A stretch of 64,000 bases of DNA, taken from the NCBI GenBank assembly GCA_029207755.1, contig JARCOQ010000002.1, positions 15,019,156-15,083,155 on the forward strand, read 5' to 3'. Under the pieces are notes generated by a model. It had not been told where the DNA came from and made no database searches. It saw only the letters and a list, made by a program, of their open reading frames with translations. Positions 25,288 to 36,140 of this stretch are shown here, piece by piece. This DNA comes from Chamaea fasciata (taxonomy: Eukaryota > Chordata > Aves > Passeriformes > Sylviidae). The first letter of the stretch is position 1. Each line of letters begins with the position of its first letter. The position numbers and the translations under genes are program-made.

Positions 25288-26467
25288 GCTAGGAAGATAA
25301 GGTCAGGCTGGGAAGGTCCTCTCCATACAGCCACCCCATCCTTGGGGGTTCCTAGGAATTCGGGAGCACACGCACATGCAAGGAGAGTTGTTTCACTTCT
25401 TTAGCGGAACTTGTTAGAGTAGGTGATGCTCAGGGTAAGGTGGGGGGATGTGTGAACATGCCAAAGAGAAGTGGGGTTTTTCTCTTTCAATAAAGAAAAG
25501 GAACCTGGAAATTACTTGGAAATTAGAGCAACACGTTTCTGTTAAGAGATACTGCTTTAGGTTGAAAATTCCTGTGTCTGAAATCTAGAAAAAGGCTAAG
25601 TTGAGATTTAAGAGCTTATGCAACTACAGTTTTGCCAGTGTTGTGTGTTTGCCCTGCCCAACATTTCAGTCACACCACCTTCCCCACTATGATTCTTTTT
25701 CATTTGATGACCAGAAATGACTGGCAACAACCCAAGCCTCAGGGGAATCACACAGGCTGATCATCGCAGCATCTCCATGCTTGGCTACAATGTAAAAATG
25801 TTGATTTAGCACCAAGCTTTAACTAACAAAACTAGAGAGCCAGCCAGTGACAGCAAGAGACAGCAGGACATGGGTGCAAGGTGCTGCAGTGTTACATTAT
25901 CATCATTCACCGGCAGCAGTGTGTGGGTTGTGCTGAGGTGCTGCTGCTCTGCTCATCTCTGAACAATATTGATATATTTAAACATAATCTGGAGTAGAAA
26001 AACACAACCAGATGTTGCTGGCTATTGGGTGACAGGATACCCGATAGCCATTCCCACTTCTCCAAGGACTGACACTTACCTTGTGACACCACCACATCGC
26101 CACCCCAGGGGCTTTTCAGAACAGACCATGCTCACCACAGCATGTTTATTAACCACCTCTCCACCTTCTGCTCCAGCTGTCGCAGGGATGATGCTGCCTT
26201 TTGGAAATTGGACACACACTGGGAGGCACGGCAAACACAGGGTCCGGGGGAGGCATGGCAAACAAAGGGTATAGGGAAGACAAATCACCACTTGACCAAA
26301 AGAAACAGACCCTGAACTCCCAACAAAAGTTCAAACCAGAGTGGTTTGGGGTAATCAGGGCCTTATGAGGAGTAAAAGGCCTTTAAGAGCCCCCTATAGC
26401 TGCACATCTGAGGTTCTGTTTCATTTTGCTCAAAAGAAAGTGTAGGTATGCTGTGACATTTCCTTTT
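25288..26467. other. Unclassified sequence between LTR and CR1
   Basis: No exon or repeat family recognised. A local near-repeat 'gaggcacggcaaacacaggg' / 'gaggcatggcaaacaaaggg' is present around 26,222-26,270. Confidence 0.35.
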
Positions 26468-26596
26468 CAAGGCCAGGTTGCACTGGGCTTGGAGCAACCT
26501 GGTCTAGTGGAAAGAGTGTCATGACAGGGGCTTGAAACAAGGTGAACTTTAAGATCCCTTCCAACCCAAACCATCCCATGATTCTATGATTCTCTT
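26468..26596 (+). mobile_element. CR1 LINE 3' end
   Basis: 'ggcttggagcaacctggtct', 'tgaactttaagatcccttcc' and the terminal 'attctatgattct' microsatellite define a short plus-strand CR1 3' end. Confidence 0.9.
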
Positions 26597-26916
26597 CCCC
26601 ATCTTCTCTTCCCTATCCCTTCTACCTCCTTTCCACAGCAGCCCTCTGTCTAATCTGTTTAGGAGCAGGAAGATATTCATAGCCAGATCTTCTCACAGAC
26701 TGAGAATGAGAGAACTCTCCCAGAGCTCTGGCAGTAGAGTTTGCAGTGGGCAGGCTGGAACCCAAACAAGCTCCTAGACAGGACAGCTCTTTGTCACACC
26801 TACAGCAAACCAGCTCAGCAATACTATTTGCTGAATATTTTATATTTTGGTAGAAATTTAAAGAAATAAGAATTATCTGCCAGATCTATCCCCACCAACA
26901 ATAAAGGGGAAAACAT

Positions 26917-27170
26917 CATAGAATCACAGAATTGTTTAGGTTGGAAAAGCCCTCTGAGATCACGGAGTCAAACTGTTTTCCCAGCACTGTCAAGCCCACC
27001 ATTAACCTTGGTCTCCAAGTACCACATCAACAAAGCTTCTGAATCCCTCCGGGAATGGGGAATCCACCACTGCCCAGGGCAGCTTGTGCCAGGACTGTAC
27101 AACCCTTCTGAGGAAGCCATTTTCCCTCATATCCAATCTAAACCTCCCCTGGCACAACTTGCCATTTGCT
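26917..27170 (-). mobile_element. CR1 LINE 3' fragment, minus strand
   Basis: 'catagaatcacagaattgtt', 'ggttggaaaagccctctgag', then 'tcaagcccaccattaacctt' and a decayed body ending near 'cccctggcacaacttg' give CR1 order on the minus strand. Its 3' end differs from the commoner type in the window ('gagatcacggagtc'), so it is a different CR1 subfamily. Confidence 0.85.
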
Positions 27171-27531
27171 TTAAGTCAGAAATCTCACAAACTGGTCAGT
27201 CAGGCCTGTGAACTGTGAGTCAAGGCTGCAGAGCCAGACAGGAAAAACAGTTGGGCAAAGAAAATTCCACCATATAAAAGCACTGAAGTGACTTGGGATG
27301 GGTATTCCAATGATCAGGAAACTTCTATTTGCAATAAATCGCAGGATATGGCGAAATCATTGAGTGCTGATTTTATCCTGAGGCAAACAACTTTCCCAAC
27401 TTGTACATTTGTGTATAAATGACTACAATGAGGCAGCACCACTGTGAACACCTGTGCATTTATGTACAGAGAAGATGCAGAGTTGTTGTGATCATAGACA
27501 CACAGATCCATTTTAAACAGACACCCTGCCA

Positions 27532-27537
27532 TATAAA
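27532..27537 (+). promoter_or_regulatory. TATA box of the growth hormone gene
   Basis: TATAAA lies 89 bp upstream of the start codon, in 'ccatataaagggtgac'. Initiation about 30 bp downstream would leave a 5' leader of about 60 bases, similar to the short leader of known avian growth hormone genes. Upstream A/T-rich stretches such as 'tgtgtataaatgac' (27,411-27,424) could bind a pituitary POU factor, but that is only a guess. Confidence 0.75.
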
Positions 27538-27620
27538 GGGTGACTCAATAGTTCCCCTTGCCAGATGAAAGGAGGAAGTATTCACTGTCAAGCAACACCT
27601 GAGCAACTCACCAGACAGAA

Positions 27621-27630
27621 ATGGCTCCAG
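27621..27630 (+). CDS. GH: GH exon 1 coding part
   Basis: ATGGCTCCAG followed by GTACTT encodes M-A-P and the first base of Gly4. A first coding exon this short is standard for vertebrate growth hormone genes. The following intron is 868 bp. Confidence 0.85.
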
Positions 27631-30600
27631 GTACTTTTTATTAGTTTTAAAGAATTTGTCAGGGCTGCCATGTGTATAGAGTGAGAGGAGATGATGATGG
27701 GGTGATATGTGGTGGGATACACACAGTCTGTGACAGCCCTAACTTAAAGTATGGCAATTTATAAACGAATGAAAAAGAATCCCTTTCCCTGCAATGTGAC
27801 TTTAATTCATGAATTAATCTTTAGCCTAAACAGGCCAAGTCCTACAGACTCCAGGGCATTTCTCCTCCAAAAGGTGTTTGTCTGAGATTAAGTCTGTGGT
27901 CTTTGCAGCAGCTAGATGCTAGCGTGAGTCAGATGTCACAGACTGAAAACATTTAGGGTTGACAAAGACCACCAAATTCTGCGGTCTTATCCCAGAGAAC
28001 CAGTCAGAGCGCAGGTAATGTCAGCATCTCTCACCTCAGCGAGGCAGACAGCCAGCATCACATCAGCAGTACAGCATAAACCATGGCTGCAGTGAGGTGC
28101 TTCCACGCCCTCACCTGGCACTCATTGTCCCCTGCTTGCTCATGTAACCGGAGTGCACCATGCTCTTTTCACATAGGTAAGGACTTATGAGAAAAGGAGT
28201 GTATCAGGGAAAATCATTGGGACACTAGTTTCCATAGAGCAACCATGATTCCACCCAGGAAGACACTGCTGGTAATACTGGGAGAAGCACAAGCTCTTGG
28301 TGCGAGCAGGTCTTGGTGAAAGGGTTTCAAAGAATTTTGGAGAAGGCTAAGTTTACTCTTGGTGCCAAAAGGCACCAAGGAAGATGAGCCTTCAGCCAAC
28401 ATGGACATAGGAGATTGGGAATTAATTCCCAGGTGCCACTCCCTCCTCAACCCAGTTTCCTGAGGACTGCTAACACCTTACACTGTGCTTTGCTGCAGGG
28501 TCATTGTTCTCTCCTCTTGCCATTGCTATGATCACTCTGGGACTGCAGTGGCCACAACAAGCTGCCACCTTCCCGGCCATACCCCTTTCCAGCCTGTTTG
28601 CCAATGCTGTGCTGAGGGCTCAGCACCTTCACCTCCTGGCCGCTGAGACATACAAGGAGTTTGTAAGTGGTGTGGCCTCTGGTCATCTCCTCCATTTTAG
28701 CTTGATGGCTTCAGGACTGTCTAACAGACACCTTTCAACTATTTGTGTCTCCTTTGTCCTCTTTAGATGAGGAGAGGGTGTTAACAGAATAGTACAGGTT
28801 ACGTCCCATCAGACTAGACCCTGTTTCCTCCTCTCAGCCCTCTGCCCCCCTACTTGGATCCTGCACATCTCCCTTCTTAGGACTATGGCTGCACAGGATC
28901 AGCTGGGACATGGCATAGATATGTGACAAGACTTTGCTGTGTTGGTCACCTCTGGTCCTGAGAGAGTCTGAGTGCTTAAAACTATCTAGTTTCTTCTGCT
29001 GACAGGAGATGGAATGAAGTGTCACTTTGGCAAGAGCTGTCCTTTGGGGTCCTTTACTCCTTGGGAGAACCTAGTTCAGGTGTGGTTTGTGTTCACCTCA
29101 GCACCTTGGCTTAGGAAGACCATTACGCCCAGTAGCTATTGTGCCAATACAATATTCCTGCTTCCTACCTGCCAACCTTGTCCAAAGGCACCTCATGTCT
29201 CACATTTATTTCTTACAAAGAGTAGCCATTCAGAAAAGCTTGGGAAGTGTCTGAGGGCTTCTCCAGAACGTGGTCAGTAGATCTGAGTGTATTTGGGATG
29301 TCTCCATAGGAACGCACCTATATTCCAGAGGACCAAAGACACACAAACAAGAATACTCAGTTAGTGTTTTGTTACTCGGAAACCATCCCTGCTCCCATGA
29401 AGAAGGATGATGCCCAGCAGAAATCAGTAAGTTTAAGTTTTTTTCACCCTCAGGGCAAGAACACACCTGCCTGAAGAGCCCAGCTGTGCTTCACTGCAGG
29501 AACAGAGGGTTTTCATCTGTGAACACTTGGATGCTTCATCCCTCCCCTCCCTTTTTGATTACTTGAACCCTGCATAAAGAAAGAAATACTTTTCTGGGCT
29601 ACACTACAAATCACATTCCTACCCCAAGCACAATAAAAACTATTGTCTGCATAGATCACAGGTCTGGGTGGTGCTCCCCAGGCTGCAAACTTTGTGTCTG
29701 ATGAAGCTGTAGGAGTGGTGGCACATCTCCAGGTGTTCCAGAGGGAGCAGAACATGCTATCAAATACCCCTGCACAGCTTTGACCCTTTCTTGTCTTAAT
29801 TTCAGGACGCTGAGCTTCTTCAGTTTTCCCTGGTTCTCATCCAGTCCTGGCTGACCCCGGTGCAGTACCTAAGCAAGATGTTCACAAACAATCTGGTTTT
29901 TGGCACCTCAGACAGAGTGTATGAAAAGCTAAAGGACCTGGAAGAAGGGATCCAAGCTCTGATGAAGGTAAGTTGCAGCATGTAGCATGACTGTAGAATT
30001 GCAGAGATCTCCCACACAGAGGACACTCAGCCCTCATAGATCCAAAGACCATGAGAAATCTCCTTCCTCTCTGAAGGCCAGTGGCATCCTTTGGACTTTG
30101 TTTACATTTAGATAATGAGATCATGATACTGCACATTGGATTTCATCACTAGGGAGGATAAGAAAACACAGAACAGATGTTAACACCCATCGCAAAGCAC
30201 TACTGATCAGGAATCACAACAATTCCAAAAACACCCAAAGTCTTCCCAAACCCATCCACAAAAAAATATTCAGGTGTACTAAGAGCAAAATAATGTTTGC
30301 TACATTTCCATGCAAAATACTTTGAAATGTGGCAATTTTTGTGATGATTCACATTTTATAAATACATCTGTGTACAGACGGAAACCTGTACTCTGGTGTT
30401 TCCCTCAAACATTTATACAGCATCCAGAGAGCTGAAAGTTGAGGGGTGATCCTCTTCAAGGAAGAACTAATCACAGATTGACACAATGGTCTGGGTTGGA
30501 AGGGACCTTAACGCTTATCTCGTTCCAACCCCACGCCATGGGCAGGGACACCTTCCACTACACTAGGTTGCTCCAAGCCCCGTCCAACCTGGCTTTGAAC

Positions 30601-33379
30601 ACTTCCACAGACGGGGGAGACACAGGCTCTCTGGACAACCTGTGCCAGGGCCTCACTATCTTCATAGGGAAGAATTTCTTCCTAACACCTTATCTAAATT
30701 GTCTTGATTTAGACAGACAGGTATCTGCTAGGGAGGGTTGGAGTCTCCTTTGAAATGTAAGCCCCTCCTCCCCTTTTCCAAATTATTATAAATTTGATAT
30801 TAAAAGGCTGTCAGGCAAAGATTTTGGGAATAGGTATAGCAGTTCTTTACTAGGGATATAAAAATAAAAATGTTGTAGTACAGAAGAATAAGCAAGCAAA
30901 CAAACAAGAAATTCTAGAAAACTCTGACAGTCAGAAATACAACCTGACACCCTGTTGGTCAGGGTGTTGGAAGCAGTCCAAAGTAAGCACTCCTGGAGTG
31001 GCAGATGTGGTTCTGTTGGAGTAGAGATGGTCTCGTTGAAGAAAAAGGGTCCAGTAATGGTGAGATGGGTCTGGTCTTCTTCTAGGGATCCGGTGGAAAA
31101 AACTGGATATCTAGTGGGACTGTGGCTGCTTTTTATGTAGATTAAGATGGTTTGGCTCCTCTTCCCTGTGTGGAGTAGCTTACAATAGTGCAGTGTGATG
31201 TGTAATGTCATTGATGAGCTCTTAATGGTCCATTAGTAGAAGACATTCCCATGGAAGTAGTGAAACAATGAAGAGAGATAAGTAGCACTCCACCATCTGA
31301 TAAGGGACACTGACCCATTTGAGCAAAGATAAGCAATTCTGCTCCACCCAGATGGAATAGAACAATACGTTCTTTACAAAACCCATGACTGTGCTGTCTC
31401 TATATGTCCATGTAAAAAGTCACTCTCTATCTTTGCTCTAAGTCCCCTTTATAACTTACTTTATTTTTGCTTTGTTATTTTAAATTGTGTATTTTCTGCC
31501 AGGACACCTTTTCAGTTATGTTTATTCTGTAATTAAGTTTATCTGGCACTGAGACCTGGAGCTGTGAGAAATGACTCTGGAATATTGTTTACATTAAAAT
31601 GACAGTGAAAGTCAGGCTCAGAGAGTAAACAGAGACCTTCTGTCCTGGAAGTTCAGCAGAAGAAAGTAGGGATAGGTATCAGTACCACTTCCAGATTTTT
31701 GTGTGGGTGAGAAATTCTTTACTGTGAGGGTGGTGTGAGACCCTAGTACGGGTTGCCCAAAGAGGCTGTGGCTGCCCACCCCTGAAAATGTTCAAGGCCA
31801 GGTTAGATGAAGATTGGAGCAACCTGGTCTAGTGAAAGGTGTCCTGGTCCATGGCAGGGGAGCTTCAAATGAGATGGTCTTTAAGGGTCCCTTCCAACCC
31901 AAACCAGTCTGTGACTTCACAATTCTATGATTTTGGTCCCTGTTTGGTATGTGCTTGGGCATTAGGAAATGGTACAGAAACCAGCCAAACAATCATATTT
32001 CACCCATTCATGGCACCTTTTCCTTAACCAAAACTTTCCTGTTCATGGCAGCAGGTGACCACAGCAGGGCAGGAGGAGTGCAGCTCTCAGCTCCACATGT
32101 ACATGGCTTGGGTCTGGGTTAGAGCTTTGTTTACTGGTAAGGTGGGAGAAAAGAGAGAATTACTTTCCAGGTTCCCTGTCTCCTTGACAGGAGGAGGTAC
32201 AGAGAGACCCTACAACTTTCCCTTTATTTTAAGATCCCAAAGACACTCCTCTGCCTGCAGCCTTGTGCCCAGCTCCCTTCTCACTGTAGCATCACCCCTG
32301 CATGACTGCTCTTCCTCTAAACACATACACTCAAAAATATGTTTGAAATATGCTTTAAGACTGAAGAGAGAAACTCCTGACCTCATTTAAAATTCAATGG
32401 GAAGTGTTATACTGGGCCTATGGAAGATCATAGAATCATGGAGGTTGGAAAAGACCTCTAAGGTCACCAAGTTCAAAACTGACCACTGCCTTGTCATCCA
32501 GACCAGAGGACTGAATGCCATGTCCAGCCATTCCGTGAACAACTCCAGGGACAGTGACTTAACCACCTCCCTGGGCAGTCCCTTCCAATATTAAACAATC
32601 CTTTCTGTGAAGAAATTCTCCCTGATGTCCAGCCTGAATCACCTCTGGCATAACTTGAGGTTGTGTCCTGTTTTCCTGCCACTTGTTCCATGGGAACAGA
32701 CCCTCACCCCCACCTGGCTCCACCCTCCCATCAGGGAGTTACAGAGTGAAAAGATCCCCCCAGAGCCTTCTTTTCTCCAGTCTGAGCCCCTCCAGCTACT
32801 TCAGCTGCTCCTGGTACTCCAGACCCTTCCCCAGTTCCATTCCCTTCTCTGGACATGCTCAAGCACCTCAATGTCTTCCTTGCCAGGAGGGGCCTACAAC
32901 TACCCCCGGGACTGGAGGTACTCCAGCAGTGCCCAGGACAGGAAGGCCGCCACTGCCCTGGTCCTGCTGGAAACCCCATGGCTAATGCAAGCCAGGCGCC
33001 ATTGGCTTGTTGCCCACCTGGGCACACATAGGCTCATGTTCAGCCACAGTCAACCAGTATTCACAGGGCCATTCACAGCCACTCTGCCCCAGCCTGGAGC
33101 ACTGCATGAGGTTACTGTGACACATGCTCATTCTAAGACCCCCACCACCTCCCCCAGCACCTCTCAATCCTTTTGCAGCACCTGCAGGACCAAAGCCCAT
33201 GGGGTCCCCAGATCCTCAAAGCCACTTATGAGAAATTTGACATCCACCTGCGCAGTGAGGATGCACTACTGCAGAACTATGGCTTGCTCTCCTGCTTCAA
33301 GAAGGACCTCCACAAGGTGGAGACCTACCTGAAGGTGATGAAGTGCCGGCGCTATGGAGAGGGCAACTGCACCATTTGA
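27621..33379 (+). CDS. GH: Growth hormone (somatotropin), five exons, intact
   Basis: Somatotropin is a pituitary hormone secreted to act on growth and metabolism through the cytokine-type GH receptor. Exons: 27,621-27,630; 28,499-28,662; 29,310-29,426; 29,806-29,967; 33,179-33,379. All introns start GT and end AG, and the joined frame is open for 217 codons (chicken GH has 216). Residues 1-26 form a hydrophobic signal peptide, and the mature protein would start TFPAIPLSS. All four family cysteines are present, in FCYSE, LLSCF, MKCRR and GNCTI, giving the usual two disulfides. The helix motifs [17 protein letters not shown] and [16 protein letters not shown] are well kept. Oddities: SPWGP where other vertebrates have SPRGP, HLQDQ opening exon 5 where chicken has ELEDR, and a 3.2-kb last intron filled with CR1 and LTR. 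Passerines carry two GH paralogs, and I cannot tell from this window which one this is. Confidence 0.95.
28499..28662 (+). CDS. GH: GH exon 2 (signal peptide and helix 1)
   Basis: Acceptor 'tttgctgcag', donor 'gtaagt'. It encodes residues 4-58: the rest of the signal peptide, with hydrophobic core [10 protein letters not shown], and helix 1 through AAETYKEF. Confidence 0.95.
29310..29426 (+). CDS. GH: GH exon 3
   Basis: Acceptor 'tctccatag', donor 'gtaagt'. Encodes residues 59-97, including [10 protein letters not shown] and [10 protein letters not shown] with the first conserved cysteine. 39 whole codons, phase 0 at both ends. Confidence 0.95.
29806..29967 (+). CDS. GH: GH exon 4 (helices 2 and 3)
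   Basis: Acceptor 'taatttcag', donor 'gtaagt'. Encodes residues 98-151, including [17 protein letters not shown] and [17 protein letters not shown]. 54 whole codons, in phase with exon 5. Confidence 0.95.
30478..30699 (-). mobile_element. CR1 LINE 3' part, interrupted by an LTR, in GH intron 4
   Basis: Minus-strand CR1: 'ggtctgggttggaagggacc', 'ccatgggcagggacacc', 'ctgtgccagggcctcac', 'aagaatttcttcctaa'. It breaks off at 30,699 where an LTR begins and resumes at about 31,411. Confidence 0.9.
30700..31410 (-). mobile_element. ERVL-like solo LTR inserted into a CR1 in GH intron 4
   Basis: This 711-bp element is the inverted counterpart of 40,874-41,591, sharing 'gactgtcagagttttctaga' and 'ggactgcttccaacaccctg' on the minus strand. 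Minus-strand ends are TGGACATA and TCAAGACA. It also shares blocks with the LTR at 54.7 kb, so the families are related. CR1 sequence lies on both sides. I could not find a clean target duplication, so some CR1 bases may have been lost at insertion. Confidence 0.8.
31411..31456 (-). mobile_element. CR1 continuation beyond the LTR
   Basis: 'gtaaaaagtcactctctatc' followed by 'tttgctctaagtccccttt' fits the CR1 segment expected upstream of 30,478-30,699 on the minus strand. The two pieces look like one element split by the LTR. Confidence 0.65.
31690..31935 (+). mobile_element. CR1 LINE 3' fragment in GH intron 4
   Basis: Plus-strand CR1: 'gagggtggtgtgagacccta', 'gaggctgtggctgcccaccc', 'ttggagcaacctggtctagt' and 'cccttccaacccaaacc', ending 'caattctatgatttt'. 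Confidence 0.9.
32428..33125 (-). mobile_element. CR1 LINE fragment (about 0.7 kb) next to GH exon 5
   Basis: Minus-strand CR1 beginning with 'catagaatcatggaggttgg' and 'aaaagacctctaaggtcacc', continuing through 'cctccctgggcagtcccttc' to the more 5' region 'gccattggcttgttgcccac' and 'ctggagcactgcatgaggtt'. It ends about 55 bp before the exon 5 acceptor. Confidence 0.9.
33179..33379 (+). CDS. GH: GH exon 5 (helix 4 and C terminus)
   Basis: Acceptor 'ccttttgcag', stop TGA. Encodes residues 152-217, including the receptor-binding [13 protein letters not shown] and the C-terminal disulfide loop [13 protein letters not shown]. Only about 55 bp separate it from the CR1 element in the preceding intron. 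Confidence 0.96.
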   Translation, partial: HLQDQSPWGPQILKATYEKFDIHLRSEDALLQNYGLLSCFKKDLHKVETYLKVMKCRRYGEGNCTI

Positions 33380-33452
33380 TACCAGGGACAGCTCCGTTCC
33401 CACTCCAGCTTCTTGCCGACCATGACTGTCCTACTCTGAAAGAAAACTGGAC

Positions 33453-33458
33453 AATAAA
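33453..33458 (+). terminator. Poly(A) signal of the growth hormone gene
   Basis: AATAAA occurs 74 bp after the stop codon in 'gacaataaacctgc'. The 3' untranslated region would be about 100 bases, close to that of other avian GH mRNAs. Confidence 0.85.
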
Positions 33459-33479
33459 CCTGCTACTGCCAACATGTCT

Positions 33480-33840
33480 GGATTTTGGAGTGGGACAAGC
33501 TACTGTGAGGGGCTGGGAGGGAGGAGCGGCCAATGGGACAGGATGGAGTTGGGGCTTGGGATGTGGATTTGGGATTAAGGAAGCATATTTGGAGCTTGGG
33601 GGGACAGGGGAAGCAGATTTAGGGATAGATTTGTACTGGGGAGTAGGTTTGGGACTGTGGGTAGATTTGGAGCTGGGGAGCAATTTGGGAGTAGATTTGG
33701 GGCCGAAGTGTGGATTTGAGCCTGAGAAGGGTGGATTTGGAACCAGGGGGTGCAGATTTTGAGCTGGAGTGTGAACTTGGTGCTGAGGGTAGATTTGAGA
33801 GTAGAGGGTGGATTTTAGGTTGCAAGGGATAAAGTTGACC
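33480..33840 (+). repeat. G-rich degenerate minisatellite downstream of GH
   Basis: Units resembling 'gtagatttgggactggg' recur irregularly ('gtggatttggg', 'gcagatttaggg', 'gtaggtttgggac', 'gtagatttggagctgggg'), spaced about 18-25 bp. The plus strand is strongly G-rich. Open frames across it on both strands are repeat artefacts. Confidence 0.85.
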
Positions 33841-34037
33841 AAAACATGTGGAGCTGGGACTGATGGTTGGATTTAAGGCTTGAAGGAACAGAGTGCAATA
33901 AAGTGCAAGAGAAGGTAGATTTGGCTTGTATCCCCAAAGAAGACTTTCCAGTGACATCTGTTTGGAAAGGGTTCTGGGAAAAGGTCCTGTTGTGGTCTTT
34001 ATTTTTCAGTATGAAGGTGGTAAAGACCTGGGAAAGG

Positions 34038-34205
34038 TACTCAGAGAAGCTGTGATTGCCCCATCCCTGGAAGTGTTCACAGCCAGGTTGGACAGGGCTT
34101 GGAGCAACCTGGTCTGGTGGAATGTGCTCCTTCCCAAGGCAGGGGGGTGGAATTGCACGATTCTTCTAAGCCCATCCATTGTAGGATTCTATGCTGTGGT
34201 TCCAT
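34038..34205 (+). mobile_element. CR1 LINE 3' fragment
   Basis: 'cagagaagctgtgattgccc', 'catccctggaagtgttcaca' and 'cttggagcaacctggtctgg' place a plus-strand CR1 3' end here. Its terminal bases are decayed. Confidence 0.88.
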
Positions 34206-34798
34206 GGGTATGACATAGTATCTGGTGATGAACATTCCAACCCCAGAGCCCCAGTCCTGCTCCAAGCTGTGACATGAGCACTGCCACAGCAATACCCTAG
34301 CTCTGCCTCCTCAATTACCAGGTAACTTCAGGCAGTCATGGTTCAGACCTGCTCACACAGCCCATGTGTGTTCTTCTCCTGCTGGCCTTGCTACTGGCAG
34401 TGGCCCCATGCCTGAGGCACTCTGGGAAGCCCTTCAGGCACCCCTGCATCTCCCCATGGCATCAGCTGCTGGACTGCTCTCATGCTGGCCTGACCACTGT
34501 TCCCCCAGCCACTAGCGGATGGGATCTTGCCATCTTGTGAGCACGCTGATCCATAGAGTCCCTTCAAATTCCTCTCCTCAGCTTGTTCTTGGTGGTAACC
34601 CCTCCTGGGACAGCTGGGAGAACTTGGCAGAAGCCTTGGTAGTTCTGGGAGGTTTGTGCAGCACCACAAATGGGAAACCAGGTTGGCCATGCAGTGGCAT
34701 TTCCAGGCAAACTCTGCTCCTACCTCAGCAGCAGAATTTGCAGGGAAGAGTTTTCCTGAGAGGTGAGTGTCAATCATACCTCGTAGAGATTTTACTGG

Positions 34799-36135
34799 TG
34801 TCAGAGACTGAAACAGTTCATGCCTTAAACATTGATATAAAGTTTTTCTCATTATAACGAAAACTCTATAAAGAAGCTAGAACCAAAGAAGCCTCCCTGA
34901 AGATATCTGACTGGGACTTTGAACGGTAAGTTAAACCACTCAGATTAGGTAAAGAGAAAACCCATTTTTTAATCATCACAGGCCTAGGAAAAAATAAACA
35001 AGGCTGAAGGAGAGGAAAGCATCCGCAACAAAGCCAAACACAATAGAGATTCTTCCCTGACTGAGTTTGGGATGGGGGAGACCACAGCCCAGAGAACCCA
35101 GGTTTACTCTCTGCCAAAACGAGAGAGGGGGAGGAGGTTTTGGGTGAAACCTCTGGTCAGAGGCAGTGAACACTTATCCTCCCTTACACAAACTGGCCCA
35201 GCTGTGGAACCTCAAACCCCACAGGCCACATCCACAGGACATTCACGTAAGAGGCAGCTAAGGGAGTATCATAATCCATCAAAGATCCCCAAAATGTCCC
35301 CCAGAGTCATTCCTAATAGCGAGGTGACCCTAAAACAAACAGGGAGTTTGGGTGAGAGCAAAACACAGATCCGATCAATATGACTGATGCTACGTTCTCC
35401 ATTTATTCTGTGTAAGATGGCAGGTTTTATACAGTTCTACATGGTTTACATTTACAGCTGTATTCTCATTGGCATACAGCAGAGGAAAGAATGCAAACAC
35501 TCATTGTTTAATAAACTCTTAAGGCAGCTACTGTGTCCATAGCAATTACTGTACTTGCTAACTACTATAAAACCCTCTGACCCTTGCTAACACCTTAAGT
35601 TATAATTCCAACTGCACCACACTCTGGGCACTGAATTTCTACCTGTGCCACTAACTCCTACAGGCCTCAAGATGAGGCCCAGTCTGGGTGATTCAGTTAC
35701 TGTCTCTATCTGCTACAATTCCTGAAGCCTTGCACTACAGGGCATGCAACAAACCCAGAGTCTGTTGTAAGAGACAATGGCTAACTCCCCCCCGCCCCAG
35801 GGAGGTGCCTGGGTTTTCCTACTCAGTCTGAGTGTATATTAACCCATTGGATTCTATGCTTTCCGGGGAGACCTTCACCACCAAGAAGACCACCTGGAGA
35901 GGATCAATGGAACATTGTTGGGATCCACGGAGTGGTGATATTTTCCTTATTCTGTCCCTGTCACTCTCTTTCTGCGCACCCCCCCCCATCCCCCGTTCTA
36001 TATTTTTCTTTCCCTTTCTTTCTCTTGTATTTACTATAAAATAAAATCTATACTATTGTCACTGGCATATGGTCTTGTTTGCACCTTACTTTGAGCAGAG
36101 GCATTTGTAAGAACTTTAGTAACTGGATCTTGACA
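34799..36135 (+). mobile_element. Solo LTR (about 0.93 kb) carrying one nested LTR, copy 2
   Basis: Collinear with 15,059-17,075 outside the insertions. Ends are TGTCAGAG and CTTGACA, flanked by ACTGG (34,794-34,798) and ACTGA (36,136-36,140), an imperfect 5-bp target duplication as expected for an ERVL-type integrase. An AATAAA signal ('ataaaataaaatc', about 36,038) lies near the 3' end. Removing the 403-bp insert and one 6-bp target copy leaves about 928 bp. Confidence 0.85.
35315..35717 (-). mobile_element. Solo LTR nested in copy 2, 6-bp target duplication
   Basis: A 403-bp insertion flanked by perfect ATTCCT duplications (35,309-35,314 and 35,718-35,723). The uninterrupted relative at 15.57 kb reads 'attaattcctgaagcc'. 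A second copy lies at 50,903-51,299. The minus strand begins TGTAGCAG and has AATAAA about 90 bp before its end GCTATT, so minus orientation is likely. A 6-bp duplication suggests an ERVK-like integrase. Confidence 0.88.
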
Positions 36136-36140
36136 ACTGA

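Noticed and set aside
32607..33332. 241-codon plus-strand frame overlapping GH exon 5
   Set aside because: It is the reverse-strand shadow of a CR1 element running out of frame into exon 5, where the GH frame is clearly the conserved one.
33343..33957. Repetitive proteins of 112-181 codons encoded downstream of GH
   Set aside because: They translate the G-rich minisatellite and its complement, giving low-complexity sequence.
15059..36135. The two 0.95-kb LTRs as the ends of one giant provirus
   Set aside because: They are 20 kb apart with a host gene between. Copy 2 has its own imperfect target duplication, and they are too diverged, so they are independent solo LTRs.
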